This document shows positions 36,640 through 46,654 of a DNA stretch of 64,000 bases, one piece after another. Position 1 is the stretch's first letter. Every line of letters starts with the position of its first letter. This stretch comes from an uncultured Aquimarina sp. Its GTDB lineage: Bacteria > Bacteroidota > Bacteroidia > Flavobacteriales > Flavobacteriaceae. The position numbers and the translations under genes were made by a program. The notes below the pieces were generated by a model. It was not told where the DNA came from, ran no database searches, and saw only the letters and a list, made by a program, of their open reading frames with translations. The stretch spans positions 202,975 to 266,974 of the forward strand of contig CANMLS010000002.1 of assembly GCA_947498785.1 (NCBI GenBank), given 5' to 3'.

Positions 36640-37905
36640 ATGAGCTCTGTGAGTACTGCATATTTTCCTAAAGTAGAGGATATCCAGAAAGCAGCTTCTG
36701 TAATAGAAGAAGTAGCTATGGTTACACCTTTGATGAATAGTATTCGCTATTCCCGTAGATACGAAGCTAATGTTTTATTAAAACGAGAAGATCTTCAAAG
36801 AGTTCGCTCCTATAAAATTAGAGGAGCCTTTAATAAGATTAGTTCACTTACCAAAGAAGAATTAAAAAAAGGAGTCGTATGTGCAAGTGCTGGAAATCAT
36901 GCTCAAGGAGTCGCATTTGCATGCAATCATTTGGGGATTGAAGGAACTATATATATGCCTTCTGTAACGCCAAAACAGAAAATTGCGCAAACAGAAATGT
37001 TTGGAGGTGATTATGTAAAAATTGTTCTCGAAGGAGATACTTTTGATGATTCATTTAAGGCTGCCATAGAGGCTTGTGAATCTCAAAAAAAAACTTTTGT
37101 TCACCCTTTTGAAGATCCTAAAACTATAGAAGGACAAGGTACTATAGGTCTCGAGATTTTTAAACAAGCAAATGTACCCATAGATTATATTTTTGTTGCT
37201 ATTGGTGGAGGTGGTTTGGCATCGGGATTATGCGGAGCTATGAAGGCTATATCACCAAATACAAAAATCATAGGAGTTGAACCCAAAGGAGCACCATCGA
37301 TGTTATCTTCTATACGAAATAACAAGAATACAGAGATTTTTGATATTGATAAATTTATTGATGGAGCCGCCGTTCAAAAGGTAGGAGATCTCAATTTTGA
37401 AATTTGTAAAGAATACTTATCCGATATGTATACAGTGCCAGAGGGATTGGTATGTCAGACCATTTTAGACTTATATAATAGAGACGCAATTGTTGTCGAA
37501 CCTGCGGGAGCTTTAACTCTTGCTGCGTTAGAATTTTATAAGGATAAAATTAAGGGAAAAAATGTCGTATGTATTGTAAGTGGAAGTAATAATGATATTA
37601 CACGTACTGCCGAAATAAAAGAAAGAGCTTTGCTATATGCAGATTTAAAACATTATTTTATTGTTCGCTTTCCACAAAGAGCAGGAGCTTTAAAACAATT
37701 TGTTGGCCAAGTATTAGGGCCAAATGATGATATCACACATTTTGAGTATTCAAAAAAGTCAAGTAGAGAAAATGGTCCTGCTGTTGTGGGTATAGAATTA
37801 AAAGAAAGAAAAGATTTAAAACCATTGATCTCTAGAATGAAAAAGCTTAATTTTTTTGGAGATTATCTAAATGATAAGCCAGATTTGTTTCAGTTTTTGG
37901 TTTAA
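36640..37905 (+). CDS. ilvA: Threonine dehydratase (biosynthetic)
   Basis: 421 residues. PLP lysine in SYKIRGAFNK; AGNHAQGVAFAC phosphate-binding; glycine loop FVAIGGGGLASGLCGA; SGSNND near the end of the catalytic domain. One C-terminal regulatory ACT-like domain (YFIVRFPQRAGALKQFVGQVLG), so isoleucine feedback is likely. It makes 2-oxobutyrate for Ile. Last gene of the ilv block; no leu genes follow. Confidence 0.95.
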   Translation: MSSVSTAYFPKVEDIQKAASVIEEVAMVTPLMNSIRYSRRYEANVLLKREDLQRVRSYKIRGAFNKISSLTKEELKKGVVCASAGNHAQGVAFACNHLGIEGTIYMPSVTPKQKIAQTEMFGGDYVKIVLEGDTFDDSFKAAIEACESQKKTFVHPFEDPKTIEGQGTIGLEIFKQANVPIDYIFVAIGGGGLASGLCGAMKAISPNTKIIGVEPKGAPSMLSSIRNNKNTEIFDIDKFIDGAAVQKVGDLNFEICKEYLSDMYTVPEGLVCQTILDLYNRDAIVVEPAGALTLAALEFYKDKIKGKNVVCIVSGSNNDITRTAEIKERALLYADLKHYFIVRFPQRAGALKQFVGQVLGPNDDITHFEYSKKSSRENGPAVVGIELKERKDLKPLISRMKKLNFFGDYLNDKPDLFQFLV

Positions 37906-38010
37906 TAACCTCATTTCATTACACAAAAAATATCTTCCCGTATTGTATTTATTCAAATATTTGATTTTTAGTAAGTTAGCTATTTTTCTGTTAATTTTTT
38001 TACAAAATTA

Positions 38011-38043
38011 TTTGTTAAATCGAGTTTTTTATCGGTATATTCG
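38011..38043 (+). promoter_or_regulatory. Promoter of the first outer-membrane barrel gene
   Basis: TTTG at 38011-38014, 21-bp spacer, TATATTCG at 38036-38043, one base off TAnnTTTG. The ATG is at 38073. Confidence 0.55.
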
Positions 38044-38072
38044 CTCACTTAAACGATAATACTTAATCAATT

Positions 38073-38636
38073 ATGAGAAAATTTTTATTATTAACTGCAG
38101 TTGCATTGTTAGGAATGACTGCTACAAATGCACAAGTTAAATTTGGTTTTGGTCTTGGTTATGCACTTCCTTCTGGAGATATAGCAGATTTTACAGATGG
38201 TGGTGTTTCTGCACATTTAGAATTAGGATATGGTGTAACAGAAAATATTGATGTTTCTTTCCTTTATACAGGAGATTTCTTGGTTGGATCTGATCTTAAT
38301 GTAGATACGGGCCTTGGACAAGTGAGTGGTTCTATTGGAAATGTTGCTGTAGGAGCATATATGCTTAATGGACGCTATTATTTTACAGAATCTAAATTTA
38401 AACCATACGGTAGTCTTGGTTTAGGCCTTGCAACAATTGGAGCTATTGAAGTAGATGAAACTTCAGCTGAATTAGCTGCTAGTACATCTAATTTTGCATT
38501 TCGTCCAGCTTTAGGATTTAAGTATGGTGTTCTTAATATGAATGCTGCGTATTTAAGTGCTGGTAAAGCAGGAGATACTTCTGTTAGCGATATTACAATA
38601 AATCTTGGCCTTTTATTTACGTTTGGAGGAAACTAA
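38073..38636 (+). CDS. Outer-membrane beta-barrel protein, copy 1
   Basis: 187 residues. Signal peptide MRKFLLLTAVALLGMTATNAQ, then alternating strands with aromatic girdle residues (FGFGLGYALPSGDIADF, AHLELGYGVTENIDVSFLY) and a C-terminal strand INLGLLFTFGGN. Small eight-strand OmpW/OmpA-like porin-family barrel. A near-identical copy follows at 38917. Own terminator at 38694-38728. Confidence 0.9.
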   Translation: MRKFLLLTAVALLGMTATNAQVKFGFGLGYALPSGDIADFTDGGVSAHLELGYGVTENIDVSFLYTGDFLVGSDLNVDTGLGQVSGSIGNVAVGAYMLNGRYYFTESKFKPYGSLGLGLATIGAIEVDETSAELAASTSNFAFRPALGFKYGVLNMNAAYLSAGKAGDTSVSDITINLGLLFTFGGN

Positions 38637-38693
38637 TTCAATCAAATATATAGCCATTATAGGTTGTCAAAGAATTAGATTTACTAAATATAG

Positions 38694-38728
38694 AAATCTC
38701 AGCAAACAATTGTTTGCTGAGATTTTTT
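38694..38728 (+). terminator. Intrinsic terminator after barrel copy 1
   Basis: A self-complementary stretch: AAATCTCAGCAAACA (38694-38708) against TGTTTGCTGAGATTT (38711-38725), then a T-run. Confidence 0.9.
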
Positions 38729-38916
38729 CTTTTTACAAGTTCTTATTTTGTTTTTCCAGTAGTATCCTAAAATAGTTTTATGTTAAAAATATTTTTTAAA
38801 ATTTTGTTTTTTAGTGGTTTAGATTTTCTTGTGTGTAAGTTATGTTATGTTGATGCAATTTTGGTCTGATAATTGGTTAGTAAGAAATTCAACATAAATT
38901 AATTAATATTTCAATT

Positions 38917-39480
38917 ATGAGAAAATTTTTATTATTAGCTGCAGTTACATTATTAGGAATGACTGCAACAAATGCACAAGTTAAATTCGGTTTCGGTCTT
39001 GGTTATGCTCTTCCTACTGGAGATATAGCAGATTTTACAGATGGTGGTGTTTCTGCACATCTAGAACTGGGATACGGTGTTACTGAAGATATCGATGTAT
39101 CTTTCCTTTATACAGGAGATTTCTTAGTTGGATCGGATCTTAATGTAGATACTGGCGTTGGACAAATAAGTGGTTCTGTTGGAAATGTTGCTATAGGTAC
39201 TTTTATGTTAAATGGTCGATATTATTTTACAAAGGAAGGATTTAGACCTTATGGTAGTCTAGGTCTTGGTTTTGCTACAATTGGAGCTGTTGAAGTCGAT
39301 GATGTTTCTGCTGAAGTAGCTGGTAGTACATCTAATTTTGCATTTCGCCCAGCTTTAGGGTTTAAGTATGGTGTACTAAACATGAATGCTTCATACTTGA
39401 GTGCTGGTAAAGCGGGAGATATTTCGGTTAATGATTTTGCAATAAATCTAGGGCTATTATTTACGTTTGGAGGAAACTAA
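38917..39480 (+). CDS. Outer-membrane beta-barrel protein, copy 2
   Basis: 187 residues, the same length as copy 1 and the same almost everywhere; differences are mostly conservative (LPTGDIADF, YYFTKEGFRPYG, ASYLSAGKAGD). A tandem duplication is clear. Each copy has its own terminator, and the spacers differ, so they can be regulated separately. The function of this porin-like family is unknown. Confidence 0.9.
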   Translation: MRKFLLLAAVTLLGMTATNAQVKFGFGLGYALPTGDIADFTDGGVSAHLELGYGVTEDIDVSFLYTGDFLVGSDLNVDTGVGQISGSVGNVAIGTFMLNGRYYFTKEGFRPYGSLGLGFATIGAVEVDDVSAEVAGSTSNFAFRPALGFKYGVLNMNASYLSAGKAGDISVNDFAINLGLLFTFGGN

Positions 39481-39910
39481 TTTATCCAGATAAATTATCA
39501 TTACAAGAGGCTGTCTGAAAAGGCAGTCTTTTTTTATTACCAATTTTCTGTAAAAACACATTAACCCAATGTGAGTTCGATGCAAGAAAAATAATGTCAA
39601 TTCGAATGACCCAAGGTAACAGAAGAAAAACTACTCAATTTGAAGACTTTTTTTATCGACTCAAGTTAATTAATTGCAACATTCAGAATAAGGTTTTGAG
39701 CATCTTTTGATTAGATTTAAATCGCTTATAAATTTAGATTTGATAGGTTTCTTTGTCATAAACCTTTGATTTTGTGCCTCTGGTGCTGAGAACTGTTAAA
39801 CTACAAAAAACCAACTAGGAAGTATTTTTGGGTACAGATACTAATAATTTTTTGTGCTAATATCATTGTATTCTGTGGATTAACAATTTTATCATCAAAT
39901 GCAATTATTT
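39481..39910. other. Intergenic region after barrel copy 2
   Basis: It begins with the terminator at 39508-39535. An imperfect inverted repeat GTCAATTCGAATGAC (39596-39610) may be a REP remnant. Nothing else was recognised up to the iron-cluster promoter. Confidence 0.4.
39508..39535 (+). terminator. Intrinsic terminator after barrel copy 2
   Basis: Stem AGGCTGTCT (39508-39516) / AGGCAGTCT (39521-39529) with two G·T pairs and a GAAA loop, followed by a T-run. Confidence 0.8.
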
Positions 39911-39945
39911 TTATTTAGAATAATTTAAAATAATATATATATTTG
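39911..39945 (+). promoter_or_regulatory. Fur-like box and -7 element of the iron-uptake cluster
   Basis: TATTTAGAATAATTTAAAATA (39912-39932) is an imperfect palindrome that resembles AT-rich Fur boxes. It sits where the -33 region should be, directly before TATATTTG (39938-39945). A regulator bound here would block the promoter. The same TATTTAGAWT occurs before the TonB receptor. Fur identity is inferred from the gene content. Confidence 0.5.
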
Positions 39946-39983
39946 CTCCCCTTATACCTGGATATAGGTTTTAATTTGATGAT

Positions 39984-40304
39984 ATGGGAATAGTATTAAT
40001 CTTTATGGCTTGTTTTCTTCTTTATACTAAGTCAAAACATTGTCCGAAACGATTTGAAAAAATAAGAGAAAAAAATAAGAGAAAACCATTTTTGATAAGA
40101 CTAGTTGCATATACAATGTTTCTGATATCGATTCTTCTTTTATCCTTTCAGTTTGGGTTAGCTTCGGGCTTGGTCGTTTTTTTTATCACTCTCTCTTTAG
40201 GATTTTGTCTTACTATAATACTAGTGCCTTTAAACCATAAATACGCGTATTTCCTTGCAGGGCTAAGTTTAGTTGTTATTATACTTGAAGATATTATTAT
40301 ATAG
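39984..40304 (+). CDS. Small membrane protein, DUF3325-like
   Basis: 106 residues with three hydrophobic helices and a basic loop after the first (SKHCPKRFEKIREKNKRK). Size, topology and position before a DUF3649-like protein and a PepSY_TM protein match DUF3325 proteins of siderophore loci. The next gene starts directly after its stop. Probably in the inner membrane; role unknown. Confidence 0.72.
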   Translation: MGIVLIFMACFLLYTKSKHCPKRFEKIREKNKRKPFLIRLVAYTMFLISILLLSFQFGLASGLVVFFITLSLGFCLTIILVPLNHKYAYFLAGLSLVVIILEDIII

Positions 40305-40586
40305 ATGCCAGCCAATAAAAAACACTTATCGAGACCAGGTCAACGAATCTTAAAAATTACAGCAGGTATTTTAGGTGGATTCTTCGTTACAGTTTTGTTT
40401 TATAATGCGCTTGGAAGTCTTATGAAACAAAAAGATGCTTTAATTATAACAACAGCATATACCTCTTTTATTTTATGGGCAATTTTGTTAATAATTGCTT
40501 TTTTAGTAAAAAATGGATGGAAGGTATGGGGGATATATTTTCTCTTGATTTTATTGTTTGGTGTAATAATTTTTTTAAACAAATAA
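40305..40586 (+). CDS. Small membrane protein, DUF3649-like
   Basis: 93 residues, three helices. KITAGILGGFFVTVLFYNAL and a following Trp-rich helix fit the DUF3649 (iron-transport-associated) pattern. It begins at the base after the previous stop and ends 12 bp before the PepSY_TM gene, so the three are one operon. Confidence 0.75.
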   Translation: MPANKKHLSRPGQRILKITAGILGGFFVTVLFYNALGSLMKQKDALIITTAYTSFILWAILLIIAFLVKNGWKVWGIYFLLILLFGVIIFLNK

Positions 40587-40597
40587 GAGAATCATCT

Positions 40598-42232
40598 ATG
40601 AAACTTAAAGCACTTAAAACTAGATTGTACAATGTGATGTTTCATACACATACTGTTTCTGGGATTGTAATAAGCTTTGCACTGTTTGTATGTTTTTACG
40701 CTGGAGCTGTTGCACTTTTTATGGATGAATTGTATCAATGGGAAAATCCAGAAGCCAGAATTGAAATGGTCAATCCTGCTAATATTGATTATGACAAAGT
40801 AATAAATATTGTTGAAGAGAATACTGAAGTTTTTGATAAGAGTATGACTTTTGGAATTACTCCGCCTAGCAAAACAAATCCATTGATAACTTTGTACGGA
40901 AGGGGTGAAAATAAAAAAGGTGTGATTGAGAGATTTACTACGGTACTCCATCCAAGTACATATGAAATATTGTCTAATGGAAGTGAAGCAAATACACATA
41001 TGGCAAGTACTATTTACGAACTTCATTATTTTTATCAAATACCTGTCATAGGTGTTTATTTATCTGGGTTTGTTGCCTTTTTCTTTTTGTTTGCTATTTT
41101 CACAGGTCTTTTGACACATTGGAAAAATATTATCAATAAATTTTATGCTTTTACCTCAGAAGGTAAATGGAAACAAATTTGGACTAATGGTCATGTTTCA
41201 TTAGGATTTATTGCTCTACCATTTCAATTGATCTATGCCGTGACTGGAGCCTTGCTTGGATTGTCAATACTCCTATTGGCACCAAGTGCTTTTCTAATGT
41301 TTGATGGAGATACTACAGAAGTTGTTAAAGCTGTACGTCCAGACGCAGGAATTAAATACGATATAAATGCACCATTAGCAGATTATGGAACAAGCTTTAA
41401 TAGTATTTATAAAAAAGTAAATTCTGCCTATCCAGAAAACAATATCACTTATTTATATGCCACTAATTTTGGTAAGGAAGACGGAACAATAAGTGCAAGA
41501 GTTAATGACTATAAGAGTATTGGAGGTAGTGGAATATTTGTCTATGGTTATGGGGATGGCAAATTAAAAGAGGCGATTGAACCAGAGACTACATCATATG
41601 CCAAAGGAACATATGGAGTATTAATTAAGCTACATTATGCCACTTATGGAGGAATATTTCTTAAGATTATTTACTTCATTTTGTCCATGATTACTTGTTA
41701 TGTAATCATAAGCGGAGTAATGATATGGAGAACTGCTAGGGATAAGCCAACATATACAAACAAACAACGAAGATTTCACCATAGAGTGACTAAGTTTTAT
41801 TTGGCCATTACCTTATCCATGTTTCCAGCTCTAGCACTAATTTTTATAGCCAATAAGATAGTTCCCTTGTCTATAGAGGATCGCGTATTCTACGTAAATT
41901 CTATTTTCTTTTTAGGATGGTTGATTTTAACTATTACAGGATTATTTTGGAACAATTACCGTAAGTTAAATAGAAACTATATTTTTCTGGGGAGTCTTTT
42001 TGGACTTCTTATTCCTATAATTAATGGAATAACGACAGGTGATTGGGTATGGAAAACTATAATGAGTAGACAGTATTTTGTATTTAGTGTTGATGTTACT
42101 TGGATAGTAATAGGTGTGTCTGGATTATTTATTTGTAAATATTATTTAAAACAAAACGATAAAAATGAGCAAAACTCAAAAACTAGTCATACATACATAG
42201 TAAAAGAGGATAATATCGTTGAAGAGAATTAG
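40598..42232 (+). CDS. PepSY-associated transmembrane protein (PiuB-like)
   Basis: The frame opens upstream at 40475 by chance; ATG 40598 gives MKLKALKTRLYNVMFHTHTVSGI and 544 residues. Four or more membrane helices with conserved His (HTHTVSG, HYFYQIPVIG, HWKN, GHVSLGF, HYATYGG) and a PepSY-like periplasmic region. This family is the inner-membrane partner of siderophore receptors and probably releases iron by reduction. It is upstream of the TonB receptor. Confidence 0.88.
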   Translation: MKLKALKTRLYNVMFHTHTVSGIVISFALFVCFYAGAVALFMDELYQWENPEARIEMVNPANIDYDKVINIVEENTEVFDKSMTFGITPPSKTNPLITLYGRGENKKGVIERFTTVLHPSTYEILSNGSEANTHMASTIYELHYFYQIPVIGVYLSGFVAFFFLFAIFTGLLTHWKNIINKFYAFTSEGKWKQIWTNGHVSLGFIALPFQLIYAVTGALLGLSILLLAPSAFLMFDGDTTEVVKAVRPDAGIKYDINAPLADYGTSFNSIYKKVNSAYPENNITYLYATNFGKEDGTISARVNDYKSIGGSGIFVYGYGDGKLKEAIEPETTSYAKGTYGVLIKLHYATYGGIFLKIIYFILSMITCYVIISGVMIWRTARDKPTYTNKQRRFHHRVTKFYLAITLSMFPALALIFIANKIVPLSIEDRVFYVNSIFFLGWLILTITGLFWNNYRKLNRNYIFLGSLFGLLIPIINGITTGDWVWKTIMSRQYFVFSVDVTWIVIGVSGLFICKYYLKQNDKNEQNSKTSHTYIVKEDNIVEEN

Positions 42233-42323
42233 AGTTTTTTTAAATTATACAACTTTTATAAATGTTTTTAGCATAAAAGAACAAGCTTTAGTTGGGTGTA
42301 TTTTAACACTACTCCTTGAATAT

Positions 42324-42390
42324 TTAGATTCTAATCATTCATTCTTTATAATTTTTACCAAGTCTAAATAAAAATAATTATATAAATTTG
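42324..42390 (+). promoter_or_regulatory. Possible second promoter and Fur-like site before the TonB receptor
   Basis: TTAGATTCTAA (42324-42334) is an 11-base inverted repeat preceded by TAT, giving TATTTAGATT like the box at 39912. A -7 element TAAATTTG lies at 42383-42390, but no -33 box is clear. Confidence 0.4.
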
Positions 42391-42432
42391 CCACCAAATC
42401 TGGAAAAGACAATTAAATTCAAGTATGTCTAT

Positions 42433-44820
42433 ATGAAAAAAAGAATGAAATACATACTATTACTATGGATTATACCCATGTTTACATATGCGCAGCAAGA
42501 GTATACTGTAAGAGGAGAGATCACAAATCAATTTGGTGATCCTGTAGCCTATGTAAATGTTATTTTTAGTATTAAAGAAAAATATGCTGTTACTAATGAA
42601 GAAGGAAACTATGTAATTGATAATATACAAAAAGGTTCCTATACAATTAGAATAAGTTCTATTGGTTACAAGACAATTGAAAAATCAATAATTGTAAATA
42701 AAAATCTCAAGTTAGATTTTATATTAGAAGAATCATTGGAGAACTTGGATAGTATTACTGTTAAAAGTAAAAAAGTATCAACAAAACAAAAGGAGAAAGC
42801 GATTGCTATAGGGAGTTTTGAATTAGCTGATATAGCAACTCAAACTACTGTAATAACAGATGCTATAGACCAAATTTCGGGTGTTAGAGTTAGGCGTTCA
42901 GGTTCTTTAGGAGATGATTCTGATATATCAATTAATGGTCTTAGTGGCAATTCTGTAAGAACGTTTATCGATGGTGTTCCACTCGAATTTTTATATCCTG
43001 GTCTAGATTTAGTTAACCTTCCTCTTTCTGGAATAAAACGCGTCGATGTGTATAAAGGAGTTTTGCCAGTTGATATTTCTGCAGATGCCCTTGGGGGAGG
43101 TATAAATATTGTTACTGCAAATAAAACAGAAAATAATATTCGCACATCTTATAGTATTGGTTCTTTTAATACGCATCTAGTAGATTTAGATGTGACTTTA
43201 GTAGATAAAAACAATAATTATTTAAAAGTGAATGGTGGTATTAACTATTCTGACAATGATTATACTTTTAATGCAGATATTCGTGTTGATCACCCATCAG
43301 GTAACGGTACGGAAACCATTGAAAATCAAAACATAAGACGTTTTCATGATGCTTATCGTTTACAATTTACAGGATTTGTTATAGGAACGAGTGATAAAAA
43401 ATGGACGGATAGGTTTGAAATTGGTACAAATTATTTAAATAGTTTCAAAGAACTTCAAAATGGATTAATAATCACAAATACTGCTATAGGAGAAGCTTTT
43501 CAAGAAAGGGAAAACGTGTCTGTAACCTTGCGATACGACAAGACGATAATTAAGGATAAGTTAAAACTAAAATCTATTTCAAATTACAATGATGAACGTC
43601 GAAGAATTATTGACACAACAAGTAACACTTATAATTGGTTAGGGCAAATACTTGAGGGAATTCCTCAAAGTCAATTATCGCCAGGAGAGAGTAATACTAG
43701 TCCAAACAATGCTCAAAACGATACAGAAGGCTTTGCTAATCGAACTACTCTAAATTTTAAATTTAATGATAACCATAAATTACTTTTAAGTAATTTATTA
43801 GCTCGTAATGAGAGGATAACTACACTTTTTAATTTTTTAGATCCTACGCAGTTTACAGTGTTTTCTCCACAAAAAGTGTTTAAAGATATAGCAGGATTGC
43901 AATATGAAGGTAACTTTCTGGATCGAAAATTACAACTTACAATTGCTTTAAAAAATTATAATTATAAATTATCAGGGACTAGACTAACAAGAACAGGTGA
44001 GACAATACCAGCAGAACAAAAAGATAATTTTATTGGACAGAACGCAAGTTTTCGTTATAAATTAACTCCAGATTTAATAATTAGAGGATCTTATGAGAGA
44101 GGTTTTTTAATACCACAAATCAATCAATTTGCTGGAGACAATTTATTAACCCTTCCTAATACAGAAATAACCGCTGAAGAAAGTGATAATTATAATATAG
44201 GAATAAGGTATAACAGAAGTTTTAATGACTCCTATGCATTAACTGTTACTGCGAATGCTTTTTTAAGACAACAAAGAGGTATTATATTTAGAGCACCAAC
44301 GGCTGCTACAGGACGTTTTGAAAACGATTCAGATGCCAATTCTAAAGGTCTTGAAGGTGATATTACCTTTAAATTTTTGAAAGAATTCACATTAAACACC
44401 AACATTAGTTATATAGATAAAACTTTTGAAGGATTTCAAAATTTGGGAAATGAAAATGAATTTTTATTAGGAACACCATTTCCTAATACGCCCAATTTCT
44501 TCTATAATACCCAGTTATCATGGAAAAAAGATAACATTTTCAAAACCGACATAGATATACGCCTATATGGTTTATTCAACCATGTTGATGCCTTTAATAG
44601 AGTTCCAGTTGGTAAGAATGATACCGAAGAGAGTAGACCAGATTTATTCGTGCTTGAGCAAAACAGAATAGATTGGGGAATCTCATTAGAATACAAAAAC
44701 ACAACAATTGCATTTAATGCTATTAATATTACAGACGAGGATTTATTCGACAATTTTAGCATTCCTCGTCCAGGTATTAACTACAATTTTAAATTAATAT
44801 ACGAATTATCAAATTTTTAA
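42433..44820 (+). CDS. TonB-dependent outer-membrane (siderophore-type) receptor
   Basis: The frame opens at 42388; ATG 42433 gives the signal peptide MKKRMKYILLLWIIPMFTYA, leaving 795 residues in all. Order: CarboxypepD_reg domain (residues ~20-110, VRGEITNQFGDPVAYVNV), plug domain (DAIDQISGVRVRRSGSLGDD), then a 22-strand barrel ending INYNFKLIYELSNF. It takes up a substrate, probably a ferric siderophore given the PepSY_TM and DUF3325/3649 neighbours. The DUF4374 gene follows at 4 bp. Confidence 0.93.
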   Translation: MKKRMKYILLLWIIPMFTYAQQEYTVRGEITNQFGDPVAYVNVIFSIKEKYAVTNEEGNYVIDNIQKGSYTIRISSIGYKTIEKSIIVNKNLKLDFILEESLENLDSITVKSKKVSTKQKEKAIAIGSFELADIATQTTVITDAIDQISGVRVRRSGSLGDDSDISINGLSGNSVRTFIDGVPLEFLYPGLDLVNLPLSGIKRVDVYKGVLPVDISADALGGGINIVTANKTENNIRTSYSIGSFNTHLVDLDVTLVDKNNNYLKVNGGINYSDNDYTFNADIRVDHPSGNGTETIENQNIRRFHDAYRLQFTGFVIGTSDKKWTDRFEIGTNYLNSFKELQNGLIITNTAIGEAFQERENVSVTLRYDKTIIKDKLKLKSISNYNDERRRIIDTTSNTYNWLGQILEGIPQSQLSPGESNTSPNNAQNDTEGFANRTTLNFKFNDNHKLLLSNLLARNERITTLFNFLDPTQFTVFSPQKVFKDIAGLQYEGNFLDRKLQLTIALKNYNYKLSGTRLTRTGETIPAEQKDNFIGQNASFRYKLTPDLIIRGSYERGFLIPQINQFAGDNLLTLPNTEITAEESDNYNIGIRYNRSFNDSYALTVTANAFLRQQRGIIFRAPTAATGRFENDSDANSKGLEGDITFKFLKEFTLNTNISYIDKTFEGFQNLGNENEFLLGTPFPNTPNFFYNTQLSWKKDNIFKTDIDIRLYGLFNHVDAFNRVPVGKNDTEESRPDLFVLEQNRIDWGISLEYKNTTIAFNAINITDEDLFDNFSIPRPGINYNFKLIYELSNF

Positions 44821-44824
44821 AATA

Positions 44825-46189
44825 ATGAAAAATCAAAAATCAACATTAACAATTATCGGGATTATGTTCGGAATTGTGTTTTTTTCATGTGAACCTGAAG
44901 CTGTGGTTACTGATGTGGTTGTAACAACTCAAACCGGAGAAGAAGAAGAATTTGACTATGTTAATGAAGGATATCTTGTTGCTTCTCAATCAAATTCTTC
45001 TGCAGGGAATACTATTTTTGTTGATTACTTTGAGACTAAACCTACTGGTGATTTAAATTTAATAGATGAAGGAGAATCGCTTCCTCGTTTTATTCCAGAA
45101 GCCATTTATAAGAATTTTATTTATGGTCGTAACAGGGAAGACGCTACTATTATGACACGATATGCCGTAGATCCTGAAACTAAACGAATCACAGAAACTG
45201 GTTCTCTTCAGGTAAATGCGAATGTATCAGTAATTAAAATTTTAGATGATCAAAGAGGGGTTTTTACCATCTTTGATACACAATCACTTTTTGTGTTCAA
45301 CCCTATGACTATGGAGCTTATCCAAGAAATACCACTAACAGGAGCCATAACATATGAAGTTGAAGGAGACCCAACAGCACAGGAAAATAATTATTTTCAT
45401 ATTATTCATAGAATTCAGGATGATAGAATATTTCTTCCTCTAAACACCAATATTAGCAACACTCCACAATTTTATGATGCAGAAGATGTGGTTGTAGAAG
45501 TGGTTAATTTAAATACCATGTCTTGGGAATCTAACACAAGATTTGAACAGGCGACACAACCTATTACAAGAGGAGCAGAAAATTATATAGTGGATGAGAA
45601 CGGAAATGTTTATATTACTTGTCAAGGACAATATACACTTGACGGACAAATTGGTGCGTTTGCAGCTCCTAGATCAAGACCACAAATACTTAAAATTCCG
45701 GCAGGTAGTACAGAATTTGATGCAGATTATTCATTTAACCCTGTTAACGTTTTAGGATTTAGCACAATAGTTTCACAATTTGTTACTGGAGCTATTTATG
45801 AAAGTAATGGTATTGCATATGCCGCAATTTCTGCAAAAGAAGATTTGCCTAGAGTTAATGAACTACTTGTTAAGTTAGCAGGTGGAATAATAACAGATAA
45901 CGAATTTGATGAATTAGTCAACCTTGTGCTTAATACACCAAGTTCAAGATGGGCAAAATTGGATTTAAACGCTCAAACGGTAGAAGTTATAGCAGATATT
46001 CCTTTAACAGCAGGTTTTGCTTTTCCTTTATCATATAAATATGATGATAAGCTATATTTTCAAGTTATAAATTCAGATTTAGGTCTCAACGGTTATTATG
46101 AATTTAATCCGCAAACCAACTCAAGTAATAACATATTTAATATTAGTATTGGGGGACTATCGGTAGATTTTATTAAACTTCAAGAATAG
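44825..46189 (+). CDS. DUF4374 family lipoprotein
   Basis: 454 residues with a lipoprotein signal ending at FFSC (MKNQKSTLTIIGIMFGIVFFSC). The mature part has repeated strand motifs of a beta-propeller (GYLVASQSN, DDQRGVFTIFD, NVYITCQGQYT, KYDDKLYFQVI) typical of DUF4374. This family is often encoded next to TonB receptors for iron chelates and is probably a surface-exposed substrate-binding lipoprotein. 4 bp after the receptor gene. Confidence 0.88.
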   Translation: MKNQKSTLTIIGIMFGIVFFSCEPEAVVTDVVVTTQTGEEEEFDYVNEGYLVASQSNSSAGNTIFVDYFETKPTGDLNLIDEGESLPRFIPEAIYKNFIYGRNREDATIMTRYAVDPETKRITETGSLQVNANVSVIKILDDQRGVFTIFDTQSLFVFNPMTMELIQEIPLTGAITYEVEGDPTAQENNYFHIIHRIQDDRIFLPLNTNISNTPQFYDAEDVVVEVVNLNTMSWESNTRFEQATQPITRGAENYIVDENGNVYITCQGQYTLDGQIGAFAAPRSRPQILKIPAGSTEFDADYSFNPVNVLGFSTIVSQFVTGAIYESNGIAYAAISAKEDLPRVNELLVKLAGGIITDNEFDELVNLVLNTPSSRWAKLDLNAQTVEVIADIPLTAGFAFPLSYKYDDKLYFQVINSDLGLNGYYEFNPQTNSSNNIFNISIGGLSVDFIKLQE

Positions 46190-46654
46190 AAAAAAGACTG
46201 TTTTACTGTAAAAAGTGGTTTAAATTCTTTTCTATTCAAACTATTGCTATAGTCGTTAAGTATAGTTATAGAGTATCTTTGCTTATTTGAATAACGACTA
46301 CAAGTGCGTAATTGTTCGATAGATCGATCTATTGCTTCCATTTGATTTTCAATTCACAATTGGATGTAGATCAGATGACGAATTTATAATCTCGATTTTT
46401 AAAAGAATGCTTGTTTATGATTTCTTCTGTAATAGTTTGGTTAATAGTCTTTTTTCATTTTATTATTTTACTAATCTATAATATGGTATAAATAAGGTTA
46501 TAATCATGTAATTTGATAATAATCCAATGCTTAAATTTTTAGCATAAATAGAAAAATATTTATGACATCTCTAAATCAAGAGATGTAATTTTATCAAAAT
46601 GATATTTTTTTTCAATTTTATGAATTGTTTTGTGATTAGTATAGAGTTTTTATG
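46190..46654. other. Intergenic region before the arginine operon leader
   Basis: No gene was found. Notable: a 14-bp palindrome ATAGATCGATCTAT (46319-46332); a -7-like TATCTTTG (46274-46281) without a -33 box; and a hairpin ACATCTCT/AGAGATGT (46565-46586) followed by AATTTTAT, possibly the terminator of an unrecognised transcript from the 46274 element. Confidence 0.4.

Noticed and set aside
40592..41038. A 148-residue minus-strand frame opposite the PepSY_TM gene
   Set aside because: Antisense shadow of a clear membrane-protein gene, rich in Cys, His and Ser as expected of a complement frame.
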